Source: Chromatiales bacterium | GTDB taxonomy: Bacteria; Pseudomonadota; Gammaproteobacteria; JAGRGH01 | Assembly: GCA_020445605.1 (NCBI GenBank) | Contig: JAGRGH010000017.1 | Location: forward strand, 1-64,000 | Direction of reading: 5' to 3' | Length of the DNA: 64,000 nt | Shown: piece after piece, positions 45,283 to 54,472 of the stretch | How the letters are laid out: each line of letters begins with the position of its first letter | Position numbering within the stretch: position 1 is the first letter of the stretch | The notes under the pieces: model-generated | Told to the model about the DNA's origin: nothing | Seen by the model: the letters and a program-made list of their open reading frames with translations, nothing else | Database searches by the model: none | Program-made: the position numbers and the translations under genes

Positions 45283-47769
45283 TCAATCACCTCTCGCAAG
45301 GATTGCTCGATAACCAGAAGGTGTCTTTATCAGCAAAACTGACGGTATCGCAATCTTCGCAGCAATCATCTCAGCCGTCTGATAATCGCGGGGTGATCCT
45401 CCTGTGTCCTGAAGGTGGCTGTGCCATGTCCCAACACAGTGTAAGACGTAGCCGGTCGGTTTGGCGTAATCTTCCACCATCTGCTTAACACCCTGCGTAC
45501 CGAGTACGAACGTTGCTGCAGAGCGTTGTGAATCAGCAGGAGCGGGCAGGACATTGGTGATGACTATCGTCTTTCTGATTTCTGAGGCAGATCCCAGTAT
45601 GATGCCACCCGTTTCAACTGCCTGATATTCCCCGCATTCCTCAATAATCAGCTGGTGAGCGCGTGGTGAAATCCGGATCTGCCCGGTCGAATCGTTTTCC
45701 GCCTGTACGCTGTGATACGGGGCTATATCATCGGTTGTCCAGGTCAGCCCGAGCCCATCATCATCCAGCTTGCCGATAAGCACTTGGCCGGATTCGGGTA
45801 ATTGCCGCTTCCGCATTTCCAATAGCTTGCGAGCCATGGATGCGGAGAACAGAGAAATATCGGCATCGGGCATTATCATTGTTGTGGATGAACAACCCTG
45901 CCCAATTTCCTGGCGCTCCAGATCCCCATTGTTACCGAAAAAACGTTCGCGGAGTGTTTCATCTGACCGAATTATCTCGTAGGCCTCAAGGATTAGATCC
46001 GACGTGTTCGGATTCCTGTCGGGCCCTTCGATCGTCATCAGGCCCACTGAGCCCTCGGCGAATAATGACGTTTCGAGTACGCGTGCGGGCATGGTTTCCG
46101 TGGGGAGTACGGCCAGTGTGTCACGCACCGCGAGAGATGCGGTGGAATTAACCACGGCCCACGTCTTTTTGGGTATGACTTTCCACAACCGCTTCTTGTC
46201 AGCACCGAGTGAAACTGCATCGATATTTACGGCATCGGCGGATTGTCCCAGACCACTGATAGCGCCAGATAATGCACCAGCTTTCCGGTTCATCCACGAG
46301 ATATCGAAACGTTCTTTGACGGGTATAAGTGCATGACGGGCGGTATTATGCGGCGACAAGGTTCGGTTATCTGCAACTATCGAGGGAGCCAGGCCGGCGC
46401 GAGCCATATGAAGGGCTATCTTCAACCCCAGGCTGCCGCAACCAAGGTGCACGAGCATACGGTCATCAGGTATGTTAATGCCCGACACATCCCGCAGGAG
46501 CTGTGGCGAGATTGCATGTCGCAATGCAACAGGATGAACAGGAAAAGTAGCATAGTCGTCAGTAAACATCGGCGCCAGCGTCTCGAGCAGGTAGGGGATG
46601 AGTTCCAGATCGCTGCTGGAACCGATTAAATGTGTCGGCCGTCTCGCGCAGAGGATGATAAGAATGGGAATGCGTTGAGTAACACCCTGAACGTTTTCAG
46701 TTATCTGATGCAAGTGGGAGAGGGTATCTTCAAGTTCTTTCCCGCATCCATATTCATAGGCCTGTTGTATCAGTGTTGATACGTTGGTAACCGTTTCTGG
46801 CACATAATGGTCGTATATAAACGGCGTGCCTGACGGCAATCTGCCTGGCGTTGCAAATATGGCGATGGAATCTCCGTATTGGAAGACCTTCGAGGACGTT
46901 GATGGAACACGTAATGCTCCGAGGTAATCCCAGTTAACCGGCACAGGATCTGATTGCACTGAACCATAGAAGGAATACCCTTTCTCGGACCTTTGTGACT
47001 CAACAGTCGGAATGTACTTGACGTACTCGACAGGGAGGAATCTGAACGCGGGGCGTTTCCCAACAAGTTGTCGCAATGAGCTGTGTTCCACAACAGCATA
47101 GTCATCAATGCTGTCACGGCGGACAGGTTCCCAGCCCTGCTCCTGATCGATCAGTTCGTCTTTTGCCGCTCGTTCCAGCCAGTAGACCAGTTGATTGACG
47201 ATGGCGCCAATATCCTGTCTGTGAAGCAACTCACGCGGGTCACCTTCAAAGTAACATGGTTCAACTGGGTCCTCTGGGTTGCCCGGCTGGATATGGGGGA
47301 GGGAGCGGTTGAAATCGGTACGGAGATATATCCGTGGCGGGTTGGCCGGATAGTCTGCCGGGAACTGGAAGAAGACAGGCTCAACAAGCCGGACCCCGGT
47401 CGGGCTCTTGCCGGCAGCTCGCCATACGATGGGCAGGTTCGTCCTGATAGATGCAGAAGCCAAGCAGATGCCATCGGGGCTAATTTTGACAGGCCCGATG
47501 GCATCTACATGCGGGTGTTTGCCAATCTGGTTCAGCGCATGTTGGATTGCCCAGGGAGGCGTATTTCCAGAATTACCCGGATTAGCCATGCGGCAGGGGG
47601 TCGCCACCAACCGCGCCGTTGGAGATATGGCTGGGGCTGCGAGTGCAGCACTTTTCAGCGCCAAGCTATTCCGACCGACTTCATACTCCATGGGGGCTGG
47701 TTTTCCCTCGGAAGGGTATTCCGCAGCCGTTTCTTCGAGCATATCCCAGTGTTGATTTTGACCTTGCAT
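45283..47769 (-). CDS. Single-chain E2-E1-JAB ubiquitin-like conjugation protein
   Basis: Up to 828 residues with three enzymatic modules. An E2-like domain (about 70-210) has the catalytic cysteine in EPCYFEGDPRE (Cys172). An E1/ThiF-like Rossmann domain has LVHLGCGSLGLKIA (about 439-452), NTARH, and a GQGCSSTT cysteine motif (626). A C-terminal JAB/MPN peptidase domain (about 700-828) has the complete JAMM motif: Glu719, then HSH (783-785) in GTWHSHLQDTGGSPRDY and Asp795. The first 60 residues look non-conserved, so the start is uncertain; the Met at residue 27 is a candidate. The family is related to Cap2/Cap3 of CBASS and to Bil systems, but no CD-NTase or ubiquitin-like gene is adjacent. 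It would conjugate and deconjugate a ubiquitin-like or target protein. Confidence 0.82.
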   Translation of the reverse strand: MQGQNQHWDMLEETAAEYPSEGKPAPMEYEVGRNSLALKSAALAAPAISPTARLVATPCRMANPGNSGNTPPWAIQHALNQIGKHPHVDAIGPVKISPDGICLASASIRTNLPIVWRAAGKSPTGVRLVEPVFFQFPADYPANPPRIYLRTDFNRSLPHIQPGNPEDPVEPCYFEGDPRELLHRQDIGAIVNQLVYWLERAAKDELIDQEQGWEPVRRDSIDDYAVVEHSSLRQLVGKRPAFRFLPVEYVKYIPTVESQRSEKGYSFYGSVQSDPVPVNWDYLGALRVPSTSSKVFQYGDSIAIFATPGRLPSGTPFIYDHYVPETVTNVSTLIQQAYEYGCGKELEDTLSHLHQITENVQGVTQRIPILIILCARRPTHLIGSSSDLELIPYLLETLAPMFTDDYATFPVHPVALRHAISPQLLRDVSGINIPDDRMLVHLGCGSLGLKIALHMARAGLAPSIVADNRTLSPHNTARHALIPVKERFDISWMNRKAGALSGAISGLGQSADAVNIDAVSLGADKKRLWKVIPKKTWAVVNSTASLAVRDTLAVLPTETMPARVLETSLFAEGSVGLMTIEGPDRNPNTSDLILEAYEIIRSDETLRERFFGNNGDLERQEIGQGCSSTTMIMPDADISLFSASMARKLLEMRKRQLPESGQVLIGKLDDDGLGLTWTTDDIAPYHSVQAENDSTGQIRISPRAHQLIIEECGEYQAVETGGIILGSASEIRKTIVITNVLPAPADSQRSAATFVLGTQGVKQMVEDYAKPTGYVLHCVGTWHSHLQDTGGSPRDYQTAEMIAAKIAIPSVLLIKTPSGYRAILARGD

Positions 47770-47798
47770 GTCGTTGAAGCGGTTGCTAGCATCAATTC

Positions 47799-47820
47799 AC
47801 TGACCGTCCGGTCGGTCAGT
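47799..47820. promoter_or_regulatory. Palindromic TetR-type operator
   Basis: ACTGACCG (47799-47806) and CGGTCAGT (47813-47820) form a perfect 8-bp inverted repeat around TCCGGT, 38 bases before the TetR start codon and in the divergent gap with the E2-E1-JAB gene. The sequence is a typical TetR-family operator. The regulator probably represses its own operon; the E2-E1-JAB gene may be coregulated, since its start codon lies only 30 bases away. Confidence 0.65.
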
Positions 47821-47857
47821 CTGATTAGCCTAAATCGCGCGGGCAGGGGGAAAACGA

Positions 47858-48517
47858 ATGGCACAAGCCAGTCAGAAATCGACGCCTGTTCACACCCTGA
47901 GTGAGGGCGCACTCGCCATTCTTGGTGTGGCCAAACAGCTGTTTGCGGATAAGGGGTTTGATGCGGTTTCCATGAATGAAATCGCCCGCCAGGCGCGGGT
48001 GAGCAAGGCCAATGTGTTTCATCACTTCGGATCCAAGGAAGCGCTTTACCTTGCGGTGTTGAAAGCAGCTTGCGAAGAGACGGTTGGCAGTCTGGCCGAT
48101 ACACAGGCCGGCGGCCCATCCGCTGCGGTCGATAATCTCTGGAATTTTTTTGCTTCACATCTGGCGGCAATGTTGAAGAACCCGGATTCTGTGCGGCTCA
48201 TTCTGCGCGAAATAGCGGAAAGTGAGGAAAGCCGGGAACAGGCGCTGGCAAGTCAGGTATTCGCCGATTACTTCACCCGCCTAGTGAGCATGGTGACTGA
48301 CGGGCAGGCACAGGGACTCTTGCGCGCGGATTTCGATCCGGCATTGCTGGCGTTTTTAATGTTGGGCGCGAACGTGTTTTTCTTTGAAAACCGATCAGTA
48401 ACAGCGCACCTGGCCGAGGGTGGCTTTGCCAGAACGCCGGCCCGTTACAGCAGCGCTGTGTTTGACCTTCTGTTGCGGGGTGCGTTATCCGATGTGAAGG
48501 GACAGAAAAACCAATAA
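47858..48517 (+). CDS. TetR-family regulator of the second RND efflux operon
   Basis: 219 residues, with a helix-turn-helix MNEIARQARVSKANVFHHFG at about residues 40-59 and a helical ligand-binding C-terminus. The stop overlaps an ATG at 48517 of the adaptor reading frame, so it is the first gene of a TetR-adaptor-pump operon. The palindrome at 47799-47820 is the presumed target. Confidence 0.88.
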   Translation: MAQASQKSTPVHTLSEGALAILGVAKQLFADKGFDAVSMNEIARQARVSKANVFHHFGSKEALYLAVLKAACEETVGSLADTQAGGPSAAVDNLWNFFASHLAAMLKNPDSVRLILREIAESEESREQALASQVFADYFTRLVSMVTDGQAQGLLRADFDPALLAFLMLGANVFFFENRSVTAHLAEGGFARTPARYSSAVFDLLLRGALSDVKGQKNQ

Positions 48518-48543
48518 TGAGATTGAACCGCCGAGGATTCGCA

Positions 48544-49626
48544 ATGAATAAAGCAACACTCACCGGACTGTTACTCTGCACCCTGTTGATGACTTCAACG
48601 TCAGGAAAAACGGAACAGCCAGAGGACAAACAGGAACCGATTGTCCGCATGGTGCCGGTCACTGTGACGGTAGCCGAGTCTCGCGATGTTGAGGTATGGG
48701 AACCCTCCGTCGGCCAGTTGGAAGCCAAGGTTGCGCCACTCATTGCCGCTGAGGTGGCCGGTCGACTGACGGCGGTCAATGTCGATGTGGGAGATCGGAT
48801 TGTGCAAGGGCAGGTGCTGGCCGAGATCGACCCGGAAGCTTTTCAACTCGCGAAGGACATGGCCGAGGCTGACATCGAGCGTCTGCAGGCCCTGATCCGT
48901 GCACAACGTCTGGGTGTGCAGCGCTATCGTGCACTGGTTCAGAAAAAGTCGGCAAATCAGTCCGCGCTGGATGATGCGGAAGCACAGTTCGGTGCCTTGC
49001 AGGCCGAACTTACCGGGGCCAGGGTGCGTCTGCAACAGGCTGAGCGCGACATCAGGAAAACCAGGGTCCTGAGTCCGATTAAAGGGCGTGTCGATGATAC
49101 TCAGGTTTCTGTAGGAGACTATGTAAAAGTTGCTTCGCCGTTGATGCGTATCGGCAACCTTGACTGGCTCAAGGCGCGCTTACCCTATCCCGAAACCCTG
49201 TTGTCACAATTACACGCCGGCTTGCCAGTCAGGTTGAGCAGTCCATCGGCCCCGGATGTCAGCGTCGAAACCACAATCAGTGAGGTACGCCCCTCTATCA
49301 CCGTTGGCAGCCGTTCGGCCCAGATTATTGTGAATGTCGAGAATCCGGGGCCCTGGGAACCCGGTGCGAGTGTGACTGGTGCGGTGAGGGTAGCGCGGCA
49401 CGAGAACGCGGTCATGGTATCCGAGGTCAGCGTCGTGCGTCGGCCCGCAGGCACCGTGGTTTACGTTATCAAGGACGGCAGGGCGGTGCAGCGGGTAGTG
49501 AGCACCGGCTTGCGGCAGGCCGGGCAGGTTGAGATTCTTGAGGGTCTTGCCGCTGGTGAGCGAGTCGTCGCGGATGGTGCGGGTTTTCTGACCGATGGCG
49601 CGCTGATTGAGGTCAAAGACGAATGA
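48544..49626 (+). CDS. RND efflux periplasmic adaptor (second operon)
   Basis: 360 residues from the ATG at 48544, which follows GAGGA; an ATG at 48517 is the alternative and would place the signal peptide later. A signal peptide (TLTGLLLCTLLMTSTSG) is followed by lipoyl halves (AGRLTAVNVDVGDRIVQGQV; SPIKGRVDDTQVSVGDYV) and a coiled-coil hairpin (about 110-170). No lipobox cysteine is visible, unlike the first operon's adaptor. The stop overlaps the pump gene by four bases. Confidence 0.9.
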   Translation: MNKATLTGLLLCTLLMTSTSGKTEQPEDKQEPIVRMVPVTVTVAESRDVEVWEPSVGQLEAKVAPLIAAEVAGRLTAVNVDVGDRIVQGQVLAEIDPEAFQLAKDMAEADIERLQALIRAQRLGVQRYRALVQKKSANQSALDDAEAQFGALQAELTGARVRLQQAERDIRKTRVLSPIKGRVDDTQVSVGDYVKVASPLMRIGNLDWLKARLPYPETLLSQLHAGLPVRLSSPSAPDVSVETTISEVRPSITVGSRSAQIIVNVENPGPWEPGASVTGAVRVARHENAVMVSEVSVVRRPAGTVVYVIKDGRAVQRVVSTGLRQAGQVEILEGLAAGERVVADGAGFLTDGALIEVKDE

Positions 49627-52600
49627 CACTGCCAGAGATTTCCATCAACCGACATGTGCTGGCGTGGATGCTCAGTGCCGTGCTGGTTCTGTTCGGACTG
49701 GTCAGCTTCGATCGTATCGGCGTTGACCGTTACCCCTATATCGATTTCCCGATGATCTCGGTGACCACGACCTTGCCCGGTGCCAATCCTGAGATCATCG
49801 ATGCCAGTATCACCAACCTGATCGAGACAGCGGTCAACAGTGTTCCGGGGATCGAGCACGTGCAGTCCGACTCATCGCCTGGCGCCTCGGTAGTGCGTAT
49901 TACCTTCAATCTGACCAAGGACGTCGACGTGGCTTTCAACGAGGTGCAGGCCAAGGTCAACCAGGCGTTGCGGGATCTGCCCGACGATGCCGATCCGCCA
50001 GTGGTAGCCAAGGTCGAATTCGGCGCCATTCCTATCATGTGGATCACGCTGCAAGGCGACCGCACGCTTCAGCAGCTCAATCAATACACGCGTACGGTGA
50101 TCAAGAAACGGCTGGAGAATATCGACGGTGTAGGCGAGGTACGTCTCGGTGGCAAGCGCGAGCGCACCATTCGTGTCAATCTCGATGTGGATCGGATGAA
50201 CGCCTTTGGCGTCACTACCCAGGATCTGATTCGTGCCTTCCAGGGCGAGCACTTCCAGATGCCGGGTGGATTCCTGGTGGGTGATACCAGTGAATACCTG
50301 ATCAAGCTCGATCTGGAGTTCCATCAGCCTGCGGATCTGGAACACTTGATCGTCGCTTATCGTGAGGGTGCGCCGATTCGCATCAGCGATATTGCGCAGG
50401 TGGTAGACGGTCTGGAGGACAACCGGCGGCTGGCCCGTTTCAATGACGAGACCGCCGTGGGTCTGGGTATTGTCAAGGTGACCGGCGCCAACGCGGTAGC
50501 TATTATCGAGGCGGTAGAGCAGCGCCTGAATGAAGAGATCATTCCGCAGTTGCCGCCAGGTATGAAAATCGCTATTGCCTCCAACGATGCCGATCTGATC
50601 AATGAATTGGTTTTTGCATTGGAGGAGCACCTGGTACTGGGCACATTGCTGACTGCCCTGGTCGTCTGGCTGTTCCTCAAGAGTTTGCGCGCCACCGCCA
50701 TCATCGCCCTGGCCATACCGGTGTCATTGCTGGGCGCGGTGGCGGTGATGTACTTCTTTGGTTACACCTTCGATACCATGACGCTGCTGGGTTTGCTGCT
50801 GCTGATTGGTATCGTGGTGGACGATGCCATCGTGGTGTTGGAGAACATCTACCGGCATCGCGAAGAAGGTGGCCTCGATGCAAAAACCGCCGCCCTGCAC
50901 GGCACCAATCAGGTGGTTTTTGCGGTCATAGCGGCCAGCTTGACCCTGGTATCCATCTTCGCGCCGGTTATTTTCATGCAGGGCGTCATCGGCAGTTTCT
51001 TCCGTTCCTTCGCGGTGGTGGTAACGTTCGGGGTGCTGGTCTCCCTGTTTGTTTCAGTTACGCTGACGCCGATGCTCTGTTCCCGTTACCTCAACGTAGC
51101 GAAGAAGCATGGCCAGCTCTATCGATTCCTCGAAGAAGGTTTTCGTGCCCTGGAACGGGCCTACCGCCGGATGCTGCACGGCGCCTTGCGTTTTCGCTGG
51201 CTGGTGGTGCTGTTAACCATCGTGGCAGTCTATCCCAGCGGTTTTTTTATGGGCGAACTCGGCAAGGGTTTTCTGCCGGAGGAAGACGAAGGACGTTTTC
51301 TGATCAGCTTCAAGACACCCCTGGGTTCCACGTTGGCGTATACCGACGGCCGTCTGGCTGAAGTTGAAAAACGACTGCGCCAGCATGAAGGGATTGCCAG
51401 CTGGTTCTCGACCATCGGCACCGGTGAAACCGGACAATCCAGCCGCGGTGAGATCTTCATCCGTCTGCAACCGCGCGAACAACGCAATCTGCACATGTAC
51501 CGGATTATCGACCAGTTGCGCGATGACCTGGCGGAAATTCCCGGCATCAAGGCCTTTCCTTCCCCGATCCCACCTTTGGGCGGGCAGCGTGGCGAACCCC
51601 TGCAGTTCGTACTGCTGGGACCCGATGTCGCCAGCGTCGCTGGATGGAGCCACAAGCTGCAGCAACGGCTCAACAGCATGCCGGAATTGGGGAGCGTGGA
51701 TCTCGATCTGCAACTGGAACTGCCGCAACTGACCCTGCAGATTGATCGCACCCGCGCCCAGGACATCGGTTTGTCCGCGCAGGAAATCGCGCTGGCGGTG
51801 AACGTGTTGGCTGGTGGTCTGGATGTGGCCAAGTACAACGATTTGCCCGGCGATGGCGAACGTTACGACGTGCGTCTGAAAGCCATCGAGGGCAGCTTCA
51901 AGACACCGGATGAGCTGCATCGCATCTACCTGCGCGGGCGCGACGGCAAGTTAGTACGTCTGGACACGGTGGCAAGTCTCAAGGAGGACATCGGCCCGGC
52001 CGTGGTGACCCGCTTCGACCTGAGGTATTCGGGCAATTTCTTTGCCACGCCCACCATCTCCGAGGGCGAAGCAGCCGAACTGGTCAAACAGGTTGCTATG
52101 GAGCTGCTGCCATCCGGATACGAGATCAAGATGATCGGCCGCGCGGAGGAATTCGAGAAGACCGCCAAGTACATGCTGTTTGCCTTCGTCTCCGCCATCG
52201 TACTGGTCTATATGGTGTTGGCCAGCCAGTTCGACTCATTCATCCAGCCCTTCGTCATTATGGTGGCCCAGCCGCTGGCCATCGTCGGTGGTGTAGCCGG
52301 GCTGTGGCTGGCGGACATGAGTCTCAATATATTCTCGATGATGGGGCTGGTGTTGCTGATGGGGCTGGTCGCAAAAAATTCCATCCTGTTGATCGACCTG
52401 ACCAACCAGCTGCGTGCAGAGGGCAAAGAAATCAGGGAGGCGCTACTGGAGGCGTGTCCGCTACGTCTTCGCCCGGTCCTCATGACCTCGCTGACGGTTA
52501 TCATCGTTATGCTACCGGCAGCACTGGGTTTCGGGGCCGGCGCCGACACCAATGGTCCATTGGCAGTGGCGGTGATCGGCGGCATGGTCAGTTCCACGCT

Positions 52601-52709
52601 GTTGACTTTGGTCGTAGTGCCCGCTGTCTATTCGCTGGTTGAGAATGGTTTAAAACACCTGCATGGCTGGTTGCACCGACGGGCTGTTTCAGCGACACCT
52701 TCTGAGTAG
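49623..52709 (+). CDS. RND efflux pump, second operon
   Basis: 1028 residues. The N-terminus, PEISINRHVLAWMLSAVLVL, is TM1; TM4 has LIGIVVDDAIVVLENIYRHR with the relay aspartates; the C-terminal half has GLVAKNSILLIDLTNQLR. It is closer to the MdtBC/VexF-like branch of HAE-1 pumps than the AcrB-like pump at 4.1-7.3 kb. Its outer-membrane partner gene is truncated just downstream, so it would need a channel from elsewhere. Confidence 0.93.
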   Translation: MTLPEISINRHVLAWMLSAVLVLFGLVSFDRIGVDRYPYIDFPMISVTTTLPGANPEIIDASITNLIETAVNSVPGIEHVQSDSSPGASVVRITFNLTKDVDVAFNEVQAKVNQALRDLPDDADPPVVAKVEFGAIPIMWITLQGDRTLQQLNQYTRTVIKKRLENIDGVGEVRLGGKRERTIRVNLDVDRMNAFGVTTQDLIRAFQGEHFQMPGGFLVGDTSEYLIKLDLEFHQPADLEHLIVAYREGAPIRISDIAQVVDGLEDNRRLARFNDETAVGLGIVKVTGANAVAIIEAVEQRLNEEIIPQLPPGMKIAIASNDADLINELVFALEEHLVLGTLLTALVVWLFLKSLRATAIIALAIPVSLLGAVAVMYFFGYTFDTMTLLGLLLLIGIVVDDAIVVLENIYRHREEGGLDAKTAALHGTNQVVFAVIAASLTLVSIFAPVIFMQGVIGSFFRSFAVVVTFGVLVSLFVSVTLTPMLCSRYLNVAKKHGQLYRFLEEGFRALERAYRRMLHGALRFRWLVVLLTIVAVYPSGFFMGELGKGFLPEEDEGRFLISFKTPLGSTLAYTDGRLAEVEKRLRQHEGIASWFSTIGTGETGQSSRGEIFIRLQPREQRNLHMYRIIDQLRDDLAEIPGIKAFPSPIPPLGGQRGEPLQFVLLGPDVASVAGWSHKLQQRLNSMPELGSVDLDLQLELPQLTLQIDRTRAQDIGLSAQEIALAVNVLAGGLDVAKYNDLPGDGERYDVRLKAIEGSFKTPDELHRIYLRGRDGKLVRLDTVASLKEDIGPAVVTRFDLRYSGNFFATPTISEGEAAELVKQVAMELLPSGYEIKMIGRAEEFEKTAKYMLFAFVSAIVLVYMVLASQFDSFIQPFVIMVAQPLAIVGGVAGLWLADMSLNIFSMMGLVLLMGLVAKNSILLIDLTNQLRAEGKEIREALLEACPLRLRPVLMTSLTVIIVMLPAALGFGAGADTNGPLAVAVIGGMVSSTLLTLVVVPAVYSLVENGLKHLHGWLHRRAVSATPSE

Positions 52710-52722
52710 AGTAACAGGGTTG

Positions 52723-52905
52723 ATGAAGAATAGCGGTTACTGTTATTTGTTGGCATGTTTCCTGTTTGCGCCGATGACGAATGCTTTCGCGGAAACCCTG
52801 CAGCACGCCTGGAAGGCCGCTCTGGCGGCGGATCACGGTCTCAAGGCCGTACAGGGAAACACAGCTGCCGCCGCGCAGCAGCTCCCGCTGATCGCCATGG
52901 AGAGC
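52723..52905 (+). pseudogene. TolC-family outer-membrane factor, truncated after about 60 codons
   Basis: A signal peptide (ending NAFAETL) and the first TolC repeat (LQHAWKAALAADHGLKAVQG) are present, then the frame enters the 0.3-kb element copy 2 and stops at 52921. No later TolC sequence is seen. Normal members are about 430-470 residues. The gene was the third of the efflux operon. Confidence 0.75.
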
Positions 52906-53195
52906 GGAAGCGAGGGCGATTAGTCCCCAATAGGCAACGCCGTCTGCATATTCGCAGTTATGAGCGAGAGCGAGTTACGGAGAAGATGCAGCAGCGGCTG
53001 TAGTTGCCGTAGAGGCATTGTGGTAGCCATGACGGAGTGTGACGAGCGAATTTATGAGCAATGTCATACGTAGTCGTGGCGGACGCAGGCCGGTCGGGGC
53101 AAAAAGAATTAATCGTCGCGTTGGCGAGTCGATTTTTGACAGGGAGGTCAAAAATCTTTATCGAGATAGCGACTCGCTTGACAATGAACTGCGTT
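52895..53195 (+). mobile_element. 0.3-kb structured element, copy 2, truncating the outer-membrane factor gene
   Basis: Bounds are approximate. It has the same order of landmarks as copy 1: AGTCCCC (52922-52928), then GCGAGTCG (53124-53131), then GATTTTTGAC (53131-53140) paired with GTCAAAAATC (53147-53156). Here the outer GCGAGTCG also pairs perfectly with CGACTCGC (53170-53177). A further long hairpin is GGCAAC (52933-52938) with CTGCAT (52944-52949), paired to ATGCAG (52986-52991) and GTTGCC (53003-53008). There is no ORF. It ends near GTTAC, as copy 1 does. Confidence 0.55.
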
Positions 53196-53661
53196 ACCCT
53201 GGGTAAACTAGGGGATGTCGGCAATATAAGTCAAGTACAGATATGACAAGGGATAATGGGCAACAGGTACTCATATTTAAACTATATAAAACAGTAATTT
53301 ATAACAAATAATTGCGAAGCAGGTAACCTTCGAAAAACTGTAACCCATAGTGTAACTTGTAGATCGTTTTCTTGTATGTATCCTTATTAAACAATGCTAT
53401 GACACCTGTGCATCATCGGCGTGTGCGTCTCGGCCGGGGCGAGTTCGGGTGGGCTTGGCGGGCTGGCAGCCACAGACGTAGCGCGGGCGGTGATCGAATT
53501 GGGGCTGGAGTGCGGCAGTGTAGCGGCCGCTCACGGGTGCTTCCAACACAACCGAGTCACAGCGCACCAGATTGCCCCGGATTCGGCGCATCGTGCATAC
53601 TCTGACGGCTATGTTGCGGTCCAGCCGCGCAGCCCGGGCGCTGACGCGCTCCTAACGCATC
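53196..53661. other. AT-rich gap ahead of the exopolysaccharide operon
   Basis: The first 200 bases are much more AT-rich than the rest of the window and hold no gene. From about 53400 the composition rises toward that of the operon. I see no strong promoter pair, but this stretch must contain the operon's promoter. It also appears to be the junction between the accessory block and ordinary chromosomal genes. Confidence 0.45.
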
Positions 53662-54435
53662 GTGCCTCGATTCAGGAAAGCGGTTTTAGCCACGTGCAGT
53701 ATCGCGCTGGCCGTCTGGATGATTCCCGGCGCCGGGGCGTTCGACAATCCTTGGGACGATCCGGCCTTCCGGACTTCGTCGTCACAAGCCGCCCCTGCAC
53801 CCGCCGCCGACGGTGCGCCGGCGCCATCCCCCGCCGGAGCTGAGCCGGTCATCATCGACGGACCGCCACCCGATCCGGTCGCCAAGGCCGATGATTACCG
53901 GATCGGAGTGCATGACCTCCTTGAGATCACGGTGTTTCAGGCCGAGGAACTCTCGCGCAAGGTGCGGGTGAACACCCGCGGACAGCTTTCGATGCCGCTG
54001 ATCGGTGCCGTTCAGGCCGCCGGGCTCACCGCGCGGGAACTTGAAGAGCAGCTGCAGGCGCTGTACGGGAAGGACTTCCTGCAGGATCCGCACGTCAGCG
54101 TATTCATCGAGGAATTCACCAGTCAGCGTGTCACGCTGGAAGGCTGGGTCAAAAAGCCCGGCATCTATCCAATCAAGGGGCGCACGACCCTGATGCAGGC
54201 GATAGCGCTCGGTGAGGGCATCGACGAACTTGCCGATACCGACGACGTTGTGCTGTTTCGCGACCAGGCCGGACAAACCGTCGCCTATCGACTGAGCCTC
54301 GACGAGATTCGCGACGGCAGGGTGCGCGATCCGGTCGTGGTCGGCGATGACCGGGTGTTCGTGGGTAAGGCGAGCGGACGGGCGTTCTTCAAGGGCATTA
54401 CCGACGCACTGCGCGGGTTTATCCGCCCGTTCTGA
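53662..54435 (+). CDS. Polysaccharide export protein, Wza/OtnA family
   Basis: 257 residues from a GTG, the first possible start after an in-frame stop at 53653. A signal peptide (cleavage near PGAGAFD) and an Ala/Pro-rich linker lead to a Poly_export domain (YRIGVHDLLEITVFQAEELS, about 78-97) and an SLBB domain (VTLEGWVKKPGIYPIKGRTT, about 155-174). It is a periplasmic/outer-membrane translocation component; it lacks a lipobox and is shorter than E. coli Wza (379), so it is probably a smaller Wza relative. It is first in the cluster. Confidence 0.87.
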   Translation: MPRFRKAVLATCSIALAVWMIPGAGAFDNPWDDPAFRTSSSQAAPAPAADGAPAPSPAGAEPVIIDGPPPDPVAKADDYRIGVHDLLEITVFQAEELSRKVRVNTRGQLSMPLIGAVQAAGLTARELEEQLQALYGKDFLQDPHVSVFIEEFTSQRVTLEGWVKKPGIYPIKGRTTLMQAIALGEGIDELADTDDVVLFRDQAGQTVAYRLSLDEIRDGRVRDPVVVGDDRVFVGKASGRAFFKGITDALRGFIRPF

Positions 54436-54472
54436 ACGCGTTTGGCATCAGGCGATCACGGAATCCTCAAGC

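Noticed and set aside
45283-47769. E2-E1-JAB fusion as a CBASS Cap2-Cap3 pair
   Set aside because: No cGAS/CD-NTase gene or effector adjoins it, and all three domains are in one protein; kept as related but unassigned.
53421-53843. 140-residue plus-strand frame ahead of and overlapping the polysaccharide export gene
   Set aside because: It overlaps the Wza-like gene in another frame and has no domain; the export protein's signal peptide and SLBB domain are clear.
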